Shown here: positions 45,170 to 54,704 of the stretch, piece after piece
Position numbering within the stretch: position 1 is the stretch's first letter
Layout: each line of letters begins with the position of its first letter
From: Planctomycetota bacterium
Lineage (GTDB): Bacteria > Planctomycetota > UBA11346
Assembly: GCA_016745075.1 (NCBI GenBank)
Contig: JADGDD010000012.1
Coordinates: 1 to 64,000 of the forward strand
DNA: 64,000 bases
Direction: 5' to 3'
The notes under the pieces: generated by a model
What the model saw: only the letters and a program-made list of their open reading frames with translations
The model's database searches: none
What the model was told of the DNA's origin: nothing
Translations under genes and position numbers: made by a program

Positions 45170-45340
45170 CTCTTCACCATCGTTGCCCTTGAACAAGGCA
45201 CCCCAAAATGGCTCGACTGGCGCAAATCTGGCATAGATGCATCGGAAGCCGCTGAAAAAAACCAGAGCAAGTACTTGCTGAAAATCTTGACACCGATCCA
45301 AAGTTCGTACCCAGCGCCCGTGCCCCTCAAAAAAGATTAA
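45170..45340 (+). pseudogene. YqaJ-like recombinase stub
   Basis: FTIVALEQGTPKWLDWRKSGIDASEA is the usual opening of YqaJ viral recombinase proteins (L-x-QGTPEWLxWRxxGIGASD). The frame soon loses similarity and stops. A second frame further on (DTDPKFVPSARAPQKRL) also looks protein-like, so a deletion or frameshift has joined two ends. It lies right after the exonuclease gene. Confidence 0.55.
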
Positions 45341-45472
45341 CCCCTATTTGAATCCCCCCCTCGCTCCAAAAAAGAAACAGGCAAGCATTAGCAATTCCCA
45401 GAGAGCAGCAACAGTTCCCCATCCGGTATCGATTGTCCACCGTAACAACCAGATCCACCGCATCTACCCACG

Positions 45473-45544
45473 GCGCTGAGCGAGGTTGCTATCGTGTCGA
45501 TATTTACGGGATTATTGCACCGATAGGTTTATTGGTAGTAAGAC
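45473..45544. repeat. Intergenic repeat, partial copy R4
   Basis: GGCGCTGAGCGAGGTTGC is followed by TCGATATTTACGGGATTATTGCACCGATAGGTTTATTGGTAGTAAG, the end portion of the R1/R2/R3 repeat. It ends six bases before the stop of the minus-strand secreted-protein gene. Between the YqaJ stub and here no gene is seen. Confidence 0.7.
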
Positions 45545-45550
45545 AATTCA

Positions 45551-46084
45551 TTAAAATTCATCTACATCTTGTTTTGTGATTTCCTCAGATCGCTTCTTTA
45601 GAAGATATCGTGTCATACTCTGCTTTATTTTCTTATCCGCTTCAGATTGGGACATCACCTGTGCCGATATAAACCAATCACCAATACGAATAGGTGAACC
45701 TTCGGTTTTGTAAAGAATGTCAATATATGTAGTATCACTTTCTGAATAAACGGTCAAATCCCCGCTCTCTTCCAGCCTTATCCCAGCCTCCTCTGTATGC
45801 ACAAGAGTTCCCGTTAAGAGAATTTCACCATTTTCTTTAACTTTACCACTTAAATGTCCTGAATACCCAAGAAACACAGAATGATTCAACACTTTGACAT
45901 CCTTACCTTCGTACAGCACATGAGAAGGCTCTTTTTTTTGATTCTTCACAAAGGCATGCTCTGGTTTTTCCGAACCTTCCTTAAGCATTTCAAGGAAAAT
46001 AAAATCCTTCTTGCCTGCCTCCTGTGCCTCTAAAGAACAAAATATCATATTAACTAAAATAATACATATTGAAAAAAACTTCAT
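45551..46084 (-). CDS. Secreted hypothetical protein
   Basis: The 177-aa protein has a signal peptide (MKFFSICIILVNMIFCSLEA) and a mature part of charged strands (GHLSGKVKENGEILLTGTLVH, EGSPIRIGDWFISAQ). The hydrophobic core followed by NMIFCSLEAQEAG could be a lipoprotein but lacks a clear lipobox. The middle region is reminiscent of secretin-like short domains, yet I make no assignment. Likely periplasmic. Confidence 0.6.
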   Translation of the reverse strand: MKFFSICIILVNMIFCSLEAQEAGKKDFIFLEMLKEGSEKPEHAFVKNQKKEPSHVLYEGKDVKVLNHSVFLGYSGHLSGKVKENGEILLTGTLVHTEEAGIRLEESGDLTVYSESDTTYIDILYKTEGSPIRIGDWFISAQVMSQSEADKKIKQSMTRYLLKKRSEEITKQDVDEF

Positions 46085-46213
46085 TAGTAGTCCCTACCTA
46101 TTCTAAGACCTTTGTTAATATATGTAATTGCTACACAGCAACACATATAACGATTCACTTCTCGTGAGGTTAAAATACGCTATCGATCGATCGCTATGTT
46201 TAACGCTTCATAT

Positions 46214-46366
46214 TCCTAAAGGTTCATACTTATTTCTCTGAACTTGGCAGTAAGGGCAAGCACACACTTGAACGTGGACTCGATCAGTTCCTCGACTACT
46301 ACCACACCGCTCGTCAAAAGGTATCGATGGCAAGTTACTGCGCGTTGATATGTGAATACACACAGT
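46214..46366 (+). pseudogene. Possible transposase fragment
   Basis: A plus-strand frame reads LERGLDQFLDYYHTARQKV and ends at the TAA after EYTQ. The LDYYHTAR phrase resembles the end of transposases (compare HYNTERPHQG in the intact one). No start codon and no upstream domain are present. Confidence 0.3.
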
Positions 46367-46481
46367 AATACTTTGTCGTTATCTTGATACATCTTCCTAT
46401 ATATATAAGGAAATTTTAAAAGTATTTTACACACAGTAATACTTTGTCGTTATCTTGATACATCTTCCTATATATATAAGG
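46357..46481. repeat. Two 54-bp direct repeats
   Basis: TACACACAGTAATACTTTGT...ATATATATAAGG occurs perfectly at 46357..46410 and 46428..46481, period 71 bp. Identity of both copies implies a recent duplication. It contains alternating TA runs. No gene covers it. Confidence 0.85.
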
Positions 46482-46759
46482 GGGTAGAAAAGCACCCGAA
46501 TCTATATAAATATTTGAATCCTACCTTCTTTTGCTCTTTCGTGTGTCATATAAAGACCTCTCCCCTCTACTAGATATATACGTATGAGCGACCATCGGTT
46601 TAAAAAGCATTTCATTTTCAAAATCACCAATCCCCGCTTGCTCACTATTTAACCATCTGCTCACCCGCCCTCCCCTGCCTCTTAATGCGTACTCCCTATT
46701 AGATTCTCTACCCGAAAACTCGCCCACTGGTTCGTACTTTTTCAAATCCACCAAGTCAC

Positions 46760-46793
46760 AAAACGAAAAAAGCCAGAACCATATTTGGCTCTG
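46760..46793 (-). terminator. Possible terminator on minus strand
   Basis: On the minus strand CAGAGCCA-AATA-TGGTTCTG is followed by GCTTTTTTCGTTTT. The stem has one G-T pair. It lies inside the weak 139-aa frame 46521..46940, which argues against that frame. No clear gene precedes it. Confidence 0.35.
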
Positions 46794-47017
46794 ACTCATC
46801 TCACATCTTGTGGTAAAATTCTTTTTTCTTATCCGTACAATTGGTGCACGAATCCCGCGCAAAACAAAAACAGCAAGGTAGCGATTGCTGCCCTGCTGAA
46901 TAAGTTGGTTAGTTGGGGGAGTGTTAACATGGATGAACAATAGCGAACTGTATAGAATGGCTAGTAGCGAGTAGTGTCCATTGACTTCCTTCGCTACCTC
47001 ACACCATCCCGCGCCCT

Positions 47018-48091
47018 ATGAAAAAATCACTCAATCCCATCTCGTGGCTCAAAGCCATGATGCCCGAAACCAATCGTGAAGATGAATATCTGCGGATTAT
47101 TCAACTGTTATCAGAACAGCTCAATATCTACATCGAAACATCTCCACGTCCAAAAGTCACCGATACACAACGCAGTAGACTTGGCACCCTATCTCGTCTT
47201 ATAGATCGCAAGACACTGCATTCGCTACCTTGTATGGTAAAAGTAGACACCATGCTCGGCTGGGTACGACAACTCCAAAGACGAAAGTTCCACTCTCAGT
47301 CAGATAAGTCCAAAGGCGGGCGACCAAATCTTGAACAAATAATTCGTAAAGAAATTATCAAACTGGCTAATGCTGGCTGTTTAACTGCACGACGACTTGA
47401 GGGAGAATTAAAAAAATGCAATCTTGAAGTAAGTCATGAAAGTATTCGGAAAATCCTGCGTGAAGAAGGATTTCCATCTGGTAGCGATAACGACTCTTGG
47501 GCAAAGTTCATCAAACGGCAGATCCACTTAATGCTTTGTACGGATTTTTTCACCATTGAAACAGGAGGACTCCTCCCCTTCACCAAAGCGCGCACACATT
47601 ATGTTTATTTCATCATGGATATGGCAACCAGAGCAGTTAAAATCATCAACATGACCGAGCATCCAACACAGGAATGGACTGTGCAGCAAATCCGCAATCA
47701 TGCTCTAGAAGATGATAACCTTTTCGCTGGAAAGAAATATCTCATTCATGACAATGGACCACAGTTCAAAAAGGATTTTTGCTGCATTCTCAAATCAGAA
47801 GGCATTACGACGAAAGCGATCATGCCCTATGCGCCAAACATGAATGCGTATGCCGAAAGGTTTGTCAGAACAATACGCGAGGAATGCTTGAATAAATTTG
47901 TATTCTTCAATAAAGCTCAGCTTAGACGAGCACTTTCACAATTTGAAGAACACTACAATACAGAGCGCCCACACCAAGGAATTGGTAACGAAACTATCAC
48001 ACCTTGGAAACATGCTGAAAATACGGGCGACATTATCTGTGATGAAAGACTTGGCGGATTGCTCAAGTCATTTCGCCGCGAAGCTGCCTAG
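47018..48091 (+). CDS. Transposase with rve (DDE) integrase core
   Basis: The 357-aa protein has an N-terminal helical and HTH-like part (GGRPNLEQIIRKEIIKLANAG, SHESIRKILREEGF) and the DDE core: Asp in LCTDFFTIE, Asp in LIHDNGPQF and Glu in NAYAERFVRTIREECL. HYNTERPHQGIG ends the core, as in IS481/IS3-like enzymes. No convincing inverted repeats were found; TGTCCATTGAC upstream and TGTCAAATGGTCAC downstream (opposite strand) are only loosely alike. A remnant of the same gene is at the window's left edge. Confidence 0.82.
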   Translation: MKKSLNPISWLKAMMPETNREDEYLRIIQLLSEQLNIYIETSPRPKVTDTQRSRLGTLSRLIDRKTLHSLPCMVKVDTMLGWVRQLQRRKFHSQSDKSKGGRPNLEQIIRKEIIKLANAGCLTARRLEGELKKCNLEVSHESIRKILREEGFPSGSDNDSWAKFIKRQIHLMLCTDFFTIETGGLLPFTKARTHYVYFIMDMATRAVKIINMTEHPTQEWTVQQIRNHALEDDNLFAGKKYLIHDNGPQFKKDFCCILKSEGITTKAIMPYAPNMNAYAERFVRTIREECLNKFVFFNKAQLRRALSQFEEHYNTERPHQGIGNETITPWKHAENTGDIICDERLGGLLKSFRREAA

Positions 48092-48131
48092 TACGACCAC
48101 CTCTCATTCAACAATCGCCACCAGCTCCGCA

Positions 48132-48319
48132 ATGGATACTGGCTATTCTTCGTGACCATTTGACAACAAATTACCATTGTAGTCGTGTCTTGAAATAGAC
48201 TTAGATGATTTTCGTCACCAAATGCTGCGATTTTACCGATTGGTTTTCTATAGGATTCTCAAAGATCGCGTCGATATTTACGGGGTTATTGCACCGATGG
48301 GTTTGTTGGTAGTAAGGGG
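48132..48319. repeat. Intergenic repeat, copy R2
   Basis: ATGGATACTGGCTATTCTTCGTGACC through TTTGTTGGTAGTAAGG matches R1 at 319..518 with scattered changes and lacks its final GCGCTGAGCGAGG. It starts 40 bases after the transposase stop. Confidence 0.75.
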
Positions 48320-48336
48320 TTCGGGCTACCCTTCTG

Positions 48337-48480
48337 GCCATGCGACAATAAATTGCCACTATAGTCATACCCTGATTTGAGCTGAAGTAATTTCTCACAA
48401 CAAATTTCGGCGTTTTACCGATTAGTTTTCTATAGGATATTTCGTAAATATCGTGTCGATAGGTTTATTGGTAGTAAGAG
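48337..48480. repeat. Intergenic repeat, copy R3
   Basis: GGCCATGCGACAATAAATTGCC through GATAGGTTTATTGGTAGTAAG is a more diverged copy lacking the first 25 bases of R1/R2. It directly follows R2 and ends 10 bases before the stop of the minus-strand porin gene. No gene lies between 48092 and 48490. Confidence 0.7.
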
Positions 48481-48490
48481 CCCAAAAACG

Positions 48491-49906
48491 TTAGTACTCC
48501 ATTAAAGCGCTAAAACCAACTAGTTGAACATCTTCGTTTTCTGCGAGTAGGTCTGCGTAACCGTTACCAACTTCAAAGAGGGCGTAGAACATGGTGAAGG
48601 CCGTATGGCTGTTATATTCGTAGCGCATGGTGAAATCATATTCTACACCAAATTCATCATCAACTCCGGCTGGCGCGTCGTTGAGGGTAAAACGGCCAAC
48701 ATCTAAACGAAGGCTTACCGGCTGGCGCGTTTGGAAAACGTATTCTGCACCGATTTTCCATGCGTCTAAGCCACCATCACCAACACGCTCGGCAAGTTCT
48801 CCGTAACGTTCGTGTTCAGCGATGTAGAGGTCACGTCGGCCTTCAAAGGGGTCAATAAGGGCTTCGTATTCATTATCCGTGGTGCCGTTGCTGTCACCTG
48901 AAATGCTATCGTACTGGATGTTGAACGCTGCCTTGCGCAGATCTTCGGTTTTTGCGTGCCAAACAATCCCGCCGCTATAACCACTGCCAGAGGTATCGCC
49001 ACCTCCGTCAATGCTACCGTCTTGTCTGGCGTATTCACCATAGAGGTCAAAGCCACTCGTGAGATTCCATTCGGTACCGACGTAAAACGTATCTATTTCA
49101 CTAGCAACAGCGGTACCAGCAGTGCCAACACTCATCGGCACATCTTCTTCGTGGGTCCAGCTGACTGTGAAGAAAACACGGTTATCAGATTCGTTTTCTG
49201 GCTGCCAATCAATAACCAAACCATAGAGACTTTGGTCGTCTGATTCATCACCAGTGTTCACTGGTGGCACAACCGCACCACGACCTTCGTAGGATTCATT
49301 GATAATGAAAAACTGGCCAATAAAGGTAAGTTGATCCATGTTGTAATAAAAACGTGCACCATCCCAGCTGGTAACAGTTGGATCGTTGGCGCGACTATCC
49401 CAAAGGAATCCACCATCTGGTTTAGTTCGTAAATTCCACGCTACCGGCTGACGACCAAGCCATAAATCCGCATTCGGCAGGAAGAAACGCTCAAAAACAA
49501 CGTAGGCATCATCCAAAACAATTTCACCACTACGGTCATTAGAAGCACCAGCAACATGACTTTGATCACCACCTTCAGCATCGTAGGCGAGAGTGATGCG
49601 CACTTCCATATCGTCACCAACTTCAACACTGGTGCCGAGTTCAGCGCGCATCCACATCTGGCTGGTGTTCGTTTCCGCAGCACCTTGATTGTAATCTTTT
49701 TGTCGAATAGATTCGATCAGCAAAGACCCTTGCAAGTGATCCAGTTCCAAACCACCAGAACCACCCCAAGCCATTGTTTTACCTGGCCCAGGTGCTGGGG
49801 TAAGCGCTGAACCAGATGTTGATTGCACACCTTCTGCGGCCATGGCACTTAATGGCAGAACAGTCAGGCAGGCTAAGGTAGGTACAAGGCGTTTGCTGCA
49901 CATCAT
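48491..49906 (-). CDS. Outer-membrane porin, alginate-export-like
   Basis: The 471-aa product from MMCSKRLVPTLACLTVLPLSAMAAEG has a signal peptide and a long beta-rich barrel with alternating polar and hydrophobic residues (FSRQ-like LWLGRQPVAWNLRTKPDGGFLW, DGARFYYNMDQLTFIGQFF). The GRQ and WDGARF phrases match the alginate_exp family. It ends with an aromatic-poor MEY. GGAG lies eight bases before the ATG; the track start 19 codons upstream is in the divergent promoter. Substrate is unknown. Confidence 0.75.
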   Translation of the reverse strand: MMCSKRLVPTLACLTVLPLSAMAAEGVQSTSGSALTPAPGPGKTMAWGGSGGLELDHLQGSLLIESIRQKDYNQGAAETNTSQMWMRAELGTSVEVGDDMEVRITLAYDAEGGDQSHVAGASNDRSGEIVLDDAYVVFERFFLPNADLWLGRQPVAWNLRTKPDGGFLWDSRANDPTVTSWDGARFYYNMDQLTFIGQFFIINESYEGRGAVVPPVNTGDESDDQSLYGLVIDWQPENESDNRVFFTVSWTHEEDVPMSVGTAGTAVASEIDTFYVGTEWNLTSGFDLYGEYARQDGSIDGGGDTSGSGYSGGIVWHAKTEDLRKAAFNIQYDSISGDSNGTTDNEYEALIDPFEGRRDLYIAEHERYGELAERVGDGGLDAWKIGAEYVFQTRQPVSLRLDVGRFTLNDAPAGVDDEFGVEYDFTMRYEYNSHTAFTMFYALFEVGNGYADLLAENEDVQLVGFSALMEY

Positions 49907-50103
49907 AGATGTCTCCAAGGGCGAGAAGTTAGAGGCTCTTGCACCGGGTGCAAGCCATGTCACCGAGCATTGTGGCTCTGTGAGTAATTCCGCTAGCCTC
50001 TTTTCCTATGAAAGATACGCTGCCGACCTGACTACAAGAGAGTACACACTCCCCGCCTTGCAGCGAACTGCTTGTGCACACTCATTTGAAAAGGGCTTCA
50101 CCA

Positions 50104-51153
50104 ATGAAAGCATTTATTATCCTCCTTCTTCTCGCTGGTGCCGGATATTATGGCTGGCAACACTTCGCAGCCGAAAATACCGCTGAAACAAACGATCCTG
50201 CTGCCAACTCAGAAACTGCTGCCGAAGACGGCATCAACGATGGTCTACCGAGCCTTGATGGCCCAGTTGAAGACAGCTCTACCCTATCTGCCGAGTTACA
50301 ACAACTCCTGACGGATTCCGATGCACGCTGGACCGTACTTGCAGAAAAAGGTGATCCTGCTGTAGATGCCAATGCTCCAGAGCTTGCTAGAGCCTACACA
50401 CGCATACTTCGTGCAACCTACAATATACCAGCGCTCAAAAGCACCCAAGAACGCATCATCGCTGATCAACTAAGCGCACTCGGGCAAAAACTCTTTTATT
50501 CCAGCAACCGCTATGCAGACAGCACTGGTCTCTTCGGCACCTATACTGTACAAAGCGGTGACATCTTGGATAACATTGGTCGTAAAATGGGCATGAGCTA
50601 TCAAATGCTCAACATCATGCGTGGTACAAACCCAGAAAGCAGTAATCTTGGCCCTGGCGATACCCTGAAAGTTGTTCACCTCAAAGATACAGACGGTAAA
50701 CATATTAACAGCGGTTATGAAATGCATGTTGATAAGAGTGATTATTTCATGGACGTATTTATCGGCGGCATTTTTGCCCGCCGCTACCAAGTTGGCGTAG
50801 GCCGCGAAGGGTACGATACCCCGACTGGAACCACCCGTATCATTAGTCGTGAATTTCGTAAAGGTGGCGTTCCTTGGACTCACCCAGAAACTAAAGAAGT
50901 ATTCCAGCCCGGTGATCCACGCAACATCCTTGGTGAAATCTGGTTGAAATTGGACCCTGTTATTGGCAAGTCCGGCCTTGGCATGCACGGCTACACTGGT
51001 GAAGGCGATTCTGTTGGCGGTAAACTCAGCCACGGCTGCATTCGCTTACTCAATAATGATGCGAAGGAACTTTATCATACTCTTGTTAAAGTATATGTAA
51101 AAAATGGCGAAGTTATTACTCGTTCACCAATGACGGTTGTTATTGTAGACTAA
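50104..51153 (+). CDS. LysM / L,D-transpeptidase (YkuD)
   Basis: The 349-aa product from MKAFIILLLLAGAGYYGWQHF has one N-terminal membrane anchor, an acidic linker, a LysM domain (YTVQSGDILDNIGRKMGMSYQMLNIMRG) and a YkuD domain with HGYTGEGDSVGGKLSHGCIRL, including the catalytic Cys. It should cross-link peptidoglycan through 3-3 bonds in the periplasm. It diverges from the porin gene with about 200 bp between. A strong terminator follows. Confidence 0.9.
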   Translation: MKAFIILLLLAGAGYYGWQHFAAENTAETNDPAANSETAAEDGINDGLPSLDGPVEDSSTLSAELQQLLTDSDARWTVLAEKGDPAVDANAPELARAYTRILRATYNIPALKSTQERIIADQLSALGQKLFYSSNRYADSTGLFGTYTVQSGDILDNIGRKMGMSYQMLNIMRGTNPESSNLGPGDTLKVVHLKDTDGKHINSGYEMHVDKSDYFMDVFIGGIFARRYQVGVGREGYDTPTGTTRIISREFRKGGVPWTHPETKEVFQPGDPRNILGEIWLKLDPVIGKSGLGMHGYTGEGDSVGGKLSHGCIRLLNNDAKELYHTLVKVYVKNGEVITRSPMTVVIVD

Positions 51154-51180
51154 CCAAACAACACGAATGAAAGAGACCAA

Positions 51181-51211
51181 AGCCGCTTAATAAAATATTA
51201 AGCGGCTTTTC
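51181..51211. terminator. Bidirectional terminator
   Basis: AGCCGCTTAATA-aaa-TATTAAGCGGCT is a perfect 12-bp stem followed by TTTTCTTTTTT, with A residues on the other side. It separates the converging L,D-transpeptidase and VOC genes. Confidence 0.95.
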
Positions 51212-51215
51212 TTTT

Positions 51216-51554
51216 TTATACAGACACTACAAACCAAACAATATTATTGTCTGGATCATAAATTTTTGCTTCGTTTTCTGACAGTCGGGCAGCAATAATT
51301 TTTCCTGCTAAACGATCACAAAAAGCATCCAATTCAGCGACGCTCGCACAAGAAAAGCGAAGGCCAGTATCTATGCCAGCAATAACATCAACAGCTCCAG
51401 TTTCGACCTGAACCTCCTGAATAATAAGATCTTTTCCAAGAGCGGTAAAACTGATTGATGACTGACCCTCGGGTTTAGGTAACTTCATGTCAAATAAAGT
51501 TCGGTAGAACATCCGTGAATGTTTCATATCAGTGACATTGATTGTTGTGGACAT
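51216..51554 (-). CDS. VOC (glyoxalase/bleomycin-resistance-like) protein
   Basis: The 112-aa product starts at MSTTINVTDMKHSRMFYRTLF, a typical VOC opening, with AGGAG nine bases before the ATG. Later KIYDPDNNIVWFVV is the conserved closing beta strand. It is a single-domain VOC protein; the enzyme activity cannot be told from sequence. The track start 17 codons upstream is unsupported. Confidence 0.8.
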   Translation of the reverse strand: MSTTINVTDMKHSRMFYRTLFDMKLPKPEGQSSISFTALGKDLIIQEVQVETGAVDVIAGIDTGLRFSCASVAELDAFCDRLAGKIIAARLSENEAKIYDPDNNIVWFVVSV

Positions 51555-51611
51555 AAGCACTCTCCTGCTCTTCGTAAGAATACCTTCAAAAAACGATTGG
51601 GGCAATACTCA

Positions 51612-51640
51612 AAAACCTTCCCGTTATAGGAAGGTTTCTT
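51612..51640 (-). terminator. Terminator after TPR gene
   Basis: On the minus strand AACCTTCC-tataacg-GGAAGGTT is followed by TTTGAG. It lies about 120 bp beyond the stop of the TPR gene and before the VOC gene. Confidence 0.7.
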
Positions 51641-51757
51641 ATGAGTAAGAATTTGGTTACTTTCAGAAAAGAGCTATTCACCTCAATGGACATTCACAAA
51701 TGCGTCTGCGTCTAGATCTTCCGTTTTAAAATGTTCTTCACAGCGTCTGACTGGGTC

Positions 51758-54559
51758 TTATTTAGCTTTCTTCTTTTTATCAGCCTCTTCTTTTTTTAAG
51801 CGTTCTTGTTCAGCTTTTTTCTTAGCTGCATCTTCCTTAGCCTTTTTCGCTTTTTCACGTTCGGCCGCTTTTTTCTCTGCGGCTAAACGTTCTTTTTCGG
51901 CTTTTTCTTGACGCTTACGAGCTGCCGCTGCTTTTTTTGCTTCCTCTTTGGCCTTTTTCTCTGCGGCTCGGCGTGCTTTTTCTTTTGCCTCAGCTGCTCG
52001 TTGTGCTTGTTCTTTGGCTTTACGTTCGGCTGCTTGTGCCGCCTTTTCTGCGGCTTTTTTCGCGCGTGCTTTTTCTTCTGCTTGTTGCTCTGCTAATTCT
52101 TTAGCTTTACGCTCGGCTGCTTTCTTTTCAGCAGCGGCCTTTTTCTCTGCAGCTCGTTTTGCCTTAGCTGCTGCCGCGGCTTTTTTCTCTGCGGCTTTTT
52201 TTGCTTCCGCTTCAGCGCGTTTCTTTTCTTTTGCTGCAATATCAGCTAAACGTTTCTGTTCTTTTTCCCATGTTAAAATAGATTTTAGTGCCACGCTTGC
52301 TTCATCAGCAGCATGTGCAAGTAAAGAACGTTCTGTTTTTAAACTACGAGCAATTTCCAATAAGGGTTTAGCTTCTGCATATTTTTCTGTACCCAGTTGG
52401 AAAAGGGTCATGCCTGTCCGGTAAGCAAGCTCCGTTTGATCTGCACCTTCGCTGATCGCAGAAAGGGTAACCAAAGCTGCTTTATAATCTTGTTGTAAGT
52501 ATTGACTCCAGCCAAGTAAGGTCTTGCCGTTAACGGATGCAGCATCCAAAGTAAGTGCCTGCGCCGCCTTTGCTGCGGCTAATGCATAAGCTGATGTTTT
52601 TAAACTATCATCTGCATCTGCTGGTAAAAAGGTTGAAGCCCAACCCAGTGCAAGCGGCAAACGAACGTCAGTCACATCATTACCACAAACATCACGTAAA
52701 GCAGCGGTGGTACCCGCCATATTATCGAGAGCATATTGTGATAAACCAACATCACGGCTGGTACGTACTCTTTCTGTATCCAACACGAGCAGTGACAAAG
52801 CATGTAGACCTCGCTCAACCGTTTCTTCATGCTGCTCTGTTGTTGCCAACATAGATGTAAGATCTGATAAACCACGGGCATGGTTTGGTGCAACAGCGAT
52901 CAGTTGATGCCCCCAATCAATACCCTTAGTCAAATAACCGTTATCTGTATGTGATAATTCTAAGCTTAAACGGGTCAGTGCAAATAAAGTTTCAACATGT
53001 TGTTTATCACGCGCTTGGTAGCTGGCATACACATCATACGCTTCTTGGCGGCGCTCTAAACGCCACAGATAAGAGCCAAGCTCCGCATAGAGTGCCGCAC
53101 GTTCTGGAGCAAGATCTAGCGCAGCATGAAAATGCTCGATAGATTGGTCATGACGATCAGCAGCTTGATGATAATAAGCAAGTTCTACATGCGCTTCTAT
53201 ATAACGTGCATCAACGGCAACACATTTATTCCACCGACGAGCAGCCAAGTCTGCTGTGGCTTCCACCATTTTAACACCGATACGTACTTTACGCTCGGCA
53301 GATGTTGCCGCGGATGTTGCTTCGGCAATAACCATACCGCTCAAATAATAGGTATCTGCATCTTTATTATTTAATCGAATAGCAATATCATATTCACGCA
53401 AAGCCATTACTCGATCGGCAGCAGCAGCAACAGTGTTGCCCTCTGCGCCAGCAGCAACGCTGCGATGATGGTAGGCACCAGCTATACTTTTATGAATACG
53501 GTCATCTTTTGGCGCAAGATCAATCGCACGTTTCAGCGCTTCAATAGCTTCATCATAACGACCCTGCAAATCTAAAATACGACCATAATACCAACGGACG
53601 GTTGGATTGGTCGGCTGCATACGAATTGCACGTTGGCACCGTACACGTGCTTCATCAAATTCTTGCACGCCAGCAAGCGCTACACCAAGTACCGCGTAGG
53701 CACCACCAAGAGTTGGGTCTAGCGTAACAGCTTTGCGCGAATGTTCGATAGCATCACGATAAAATTCTTCAGCTTTTTCGCTGTCTGTCATCACAGACGC
53801 ATCGGCAGCACTTTGCTGTAAACGCGCCATTAAATAATGCGCTTCTGCAAGCGATGCGGCTAAGGGTTCTCCACTCCAGCTCTCATAAGCACGCAGGCCT
53901 GGAATAAGGGCTGCGACACCTTCTTCATATTTTCCATTATCATATAAATTTTGTGCGCGCAATATTTGCACAGAAATACGCAAACCATTTGGAATACGAC
54001 CTTCAAGCGCGGCTTTGTAGTTTTCTTCCGATAATTCGAATTCGCCATCAGCATGTAATGAACCAGCTTCTTGAATATGGTCCAAAATATCAGTTGTGAA
54101 CGATGAACCAGACAGAACTCCTACGTTCTGAACATCTATCCATGCGCTGTTACGATAGTCTGAGGTAACAACTCCTTCGACTTCTATCATTTGATATTTA
54201 CGCAAACTCGTAACTAGCTGAGTACCTGCCAATGCTTTTGGATAATAGAGCGTTGTCATTGGTTGTGCGCGTACTTCTGGGTCCCAAATACCAGCGAGGT
54301 CATCCCATACGACCATATTGATGTACCGCTCTGGAGTAAATGGCGTGTGGAAGGGTGCGTATAAATCACTATTTTCGGCAAAGGTACAGCGAAAACGAAC
54401 GTGCAAACCTTTGTATGATGATGGACTTGCCAACAATTCATTTAAATCAACTTCGTGGACAGAAATGTTTCCGCGTGACGCGGCTTCAAGTTCTGTTGGA
54501 ATGGCCAAGGCACTGGCAACAACACAGGTGGCAGTCAAAACAGTTGAGCGGATAGACAC
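51758..54559 (-). CDS. TPR protein with TolA-like Ala/Lys/Glu tail
   Basis: The 933-aa protein has a signal peptide (MSIRSTVLTATCVVASALAIP), an N-terminal globular part (residues 30 to 165), a long tetratricopeptide array (about 175 to 700, e.g. AVLGVALAGVQEFDEARVRCQRAI, WYYGRILDLQGRYDEAIEALKRAI) and a 170-residue Ala/Lys/Glu helix at the end (KAAEKKAAAAAKAKRAAEKK). The tail resembles the TolA stalk and may span the periplasm. A scaffolding role in the envelope is the best inference. It is preceded by AAGGATG. Confidence 0.82.
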   Translation of the reverse strand: MSIRSTVLTATCVVASALAIPTELEAASRGNISVHEVDLNELLASPSSYKGLHVRFRCTFAENSDLYAPFHTPFTPERYINMVVWDDLAGIWDPEVRAQPMTTLYYPKALAGTQLVTSLRKYQMIEVEGVVTSDYRNSAWIDVQNVGVLSGSSFTTDILDHIQEAGSLHADGEFELSEENYKAALEGRIPNGLRISVQILRAQNLYDNGKYEEGVAALIPGLRAYESWSGEPLAASLAEAHYLMARLQQSAADASVMTDSEKAEEFYRDAIEHSRKAVTLDPTLGGAYAVLGVALAGVQEFDEARVRCQRAIRMQPTNPTVRWYYGRILDLQGRYDEAIEALKRAIDLAPKDDRIHKSIAGAYHHRSVAAGAEGNTVAAAADRVMALREYDIAIRLNNKDADTYYLSGMVIAEATSAATSAERKVRIGVKMVEATADLAARRWNKCVAVDARYIEAHVELAYYHQAADRHDQSIEHFHAALDLAPERAALYAELGSYLWRLERRQEAYDVYASYQARDKQHVETLFALTRLSLELSHTDNGYLTKGIDWGHQLIAVAPNHARGLSDLTSMLATTEQHEETVERGLHALSLLVLDTERVRTSRDVGLSQYALDNMAGTTAALRDVCGNDVTDVRLPLALGWASTFLPADADDSLKTSAYALAAAKAAQALTLDAASVNGKTLLGWSQYLQQDYKAALVTLSAISEGADQTELAYRTGMTLFQLGTEKYAEAKPLLEIARSLKTERSLLAHAADEASVALKSILTWEKEQKRLADIAAKEKKRAEAEAKKAAEKKAAAAAKAKRAAEKKAAAEKKAAERKAKELAEQQAEEKARAKKAAEKAAQAAERKAKEQAQRAAEAKEKARRAAEKKAKEEAKKAAAARKRQEKAEKERLAAEKKAAEREKAKKAKEDAAKKKAEQERLKKEEADKKKKAK

Positions 54560-54704
54560 GGCGGCATCCTTTTCTTGTTGGCTTCTTTTCGCTTATGAAT
54601 CTCATATCGGTCGCCACAGGAAGCGACACTCAAGGGGATGTTAGGGTAAGCACTTACGCTACGCAAGCAGGAAGAACGGTGATGCAAATGTTGCATTGGC
54701 AAGC

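Noticed and set aside
46521-46940. 139-aa minus-strand ORF
   Set aside because: It contains a terminator-like hairpin with a T run, has no ribosome site and shows no domain. Retained only as a possibility.
46980-48165. Terminal inverted repeats of the transposase
   Set aside because: TGTCCATTGAC and TGTCAAATGGTCAC are too different and the right one lies in repeat R2, which occurs without the transposase.
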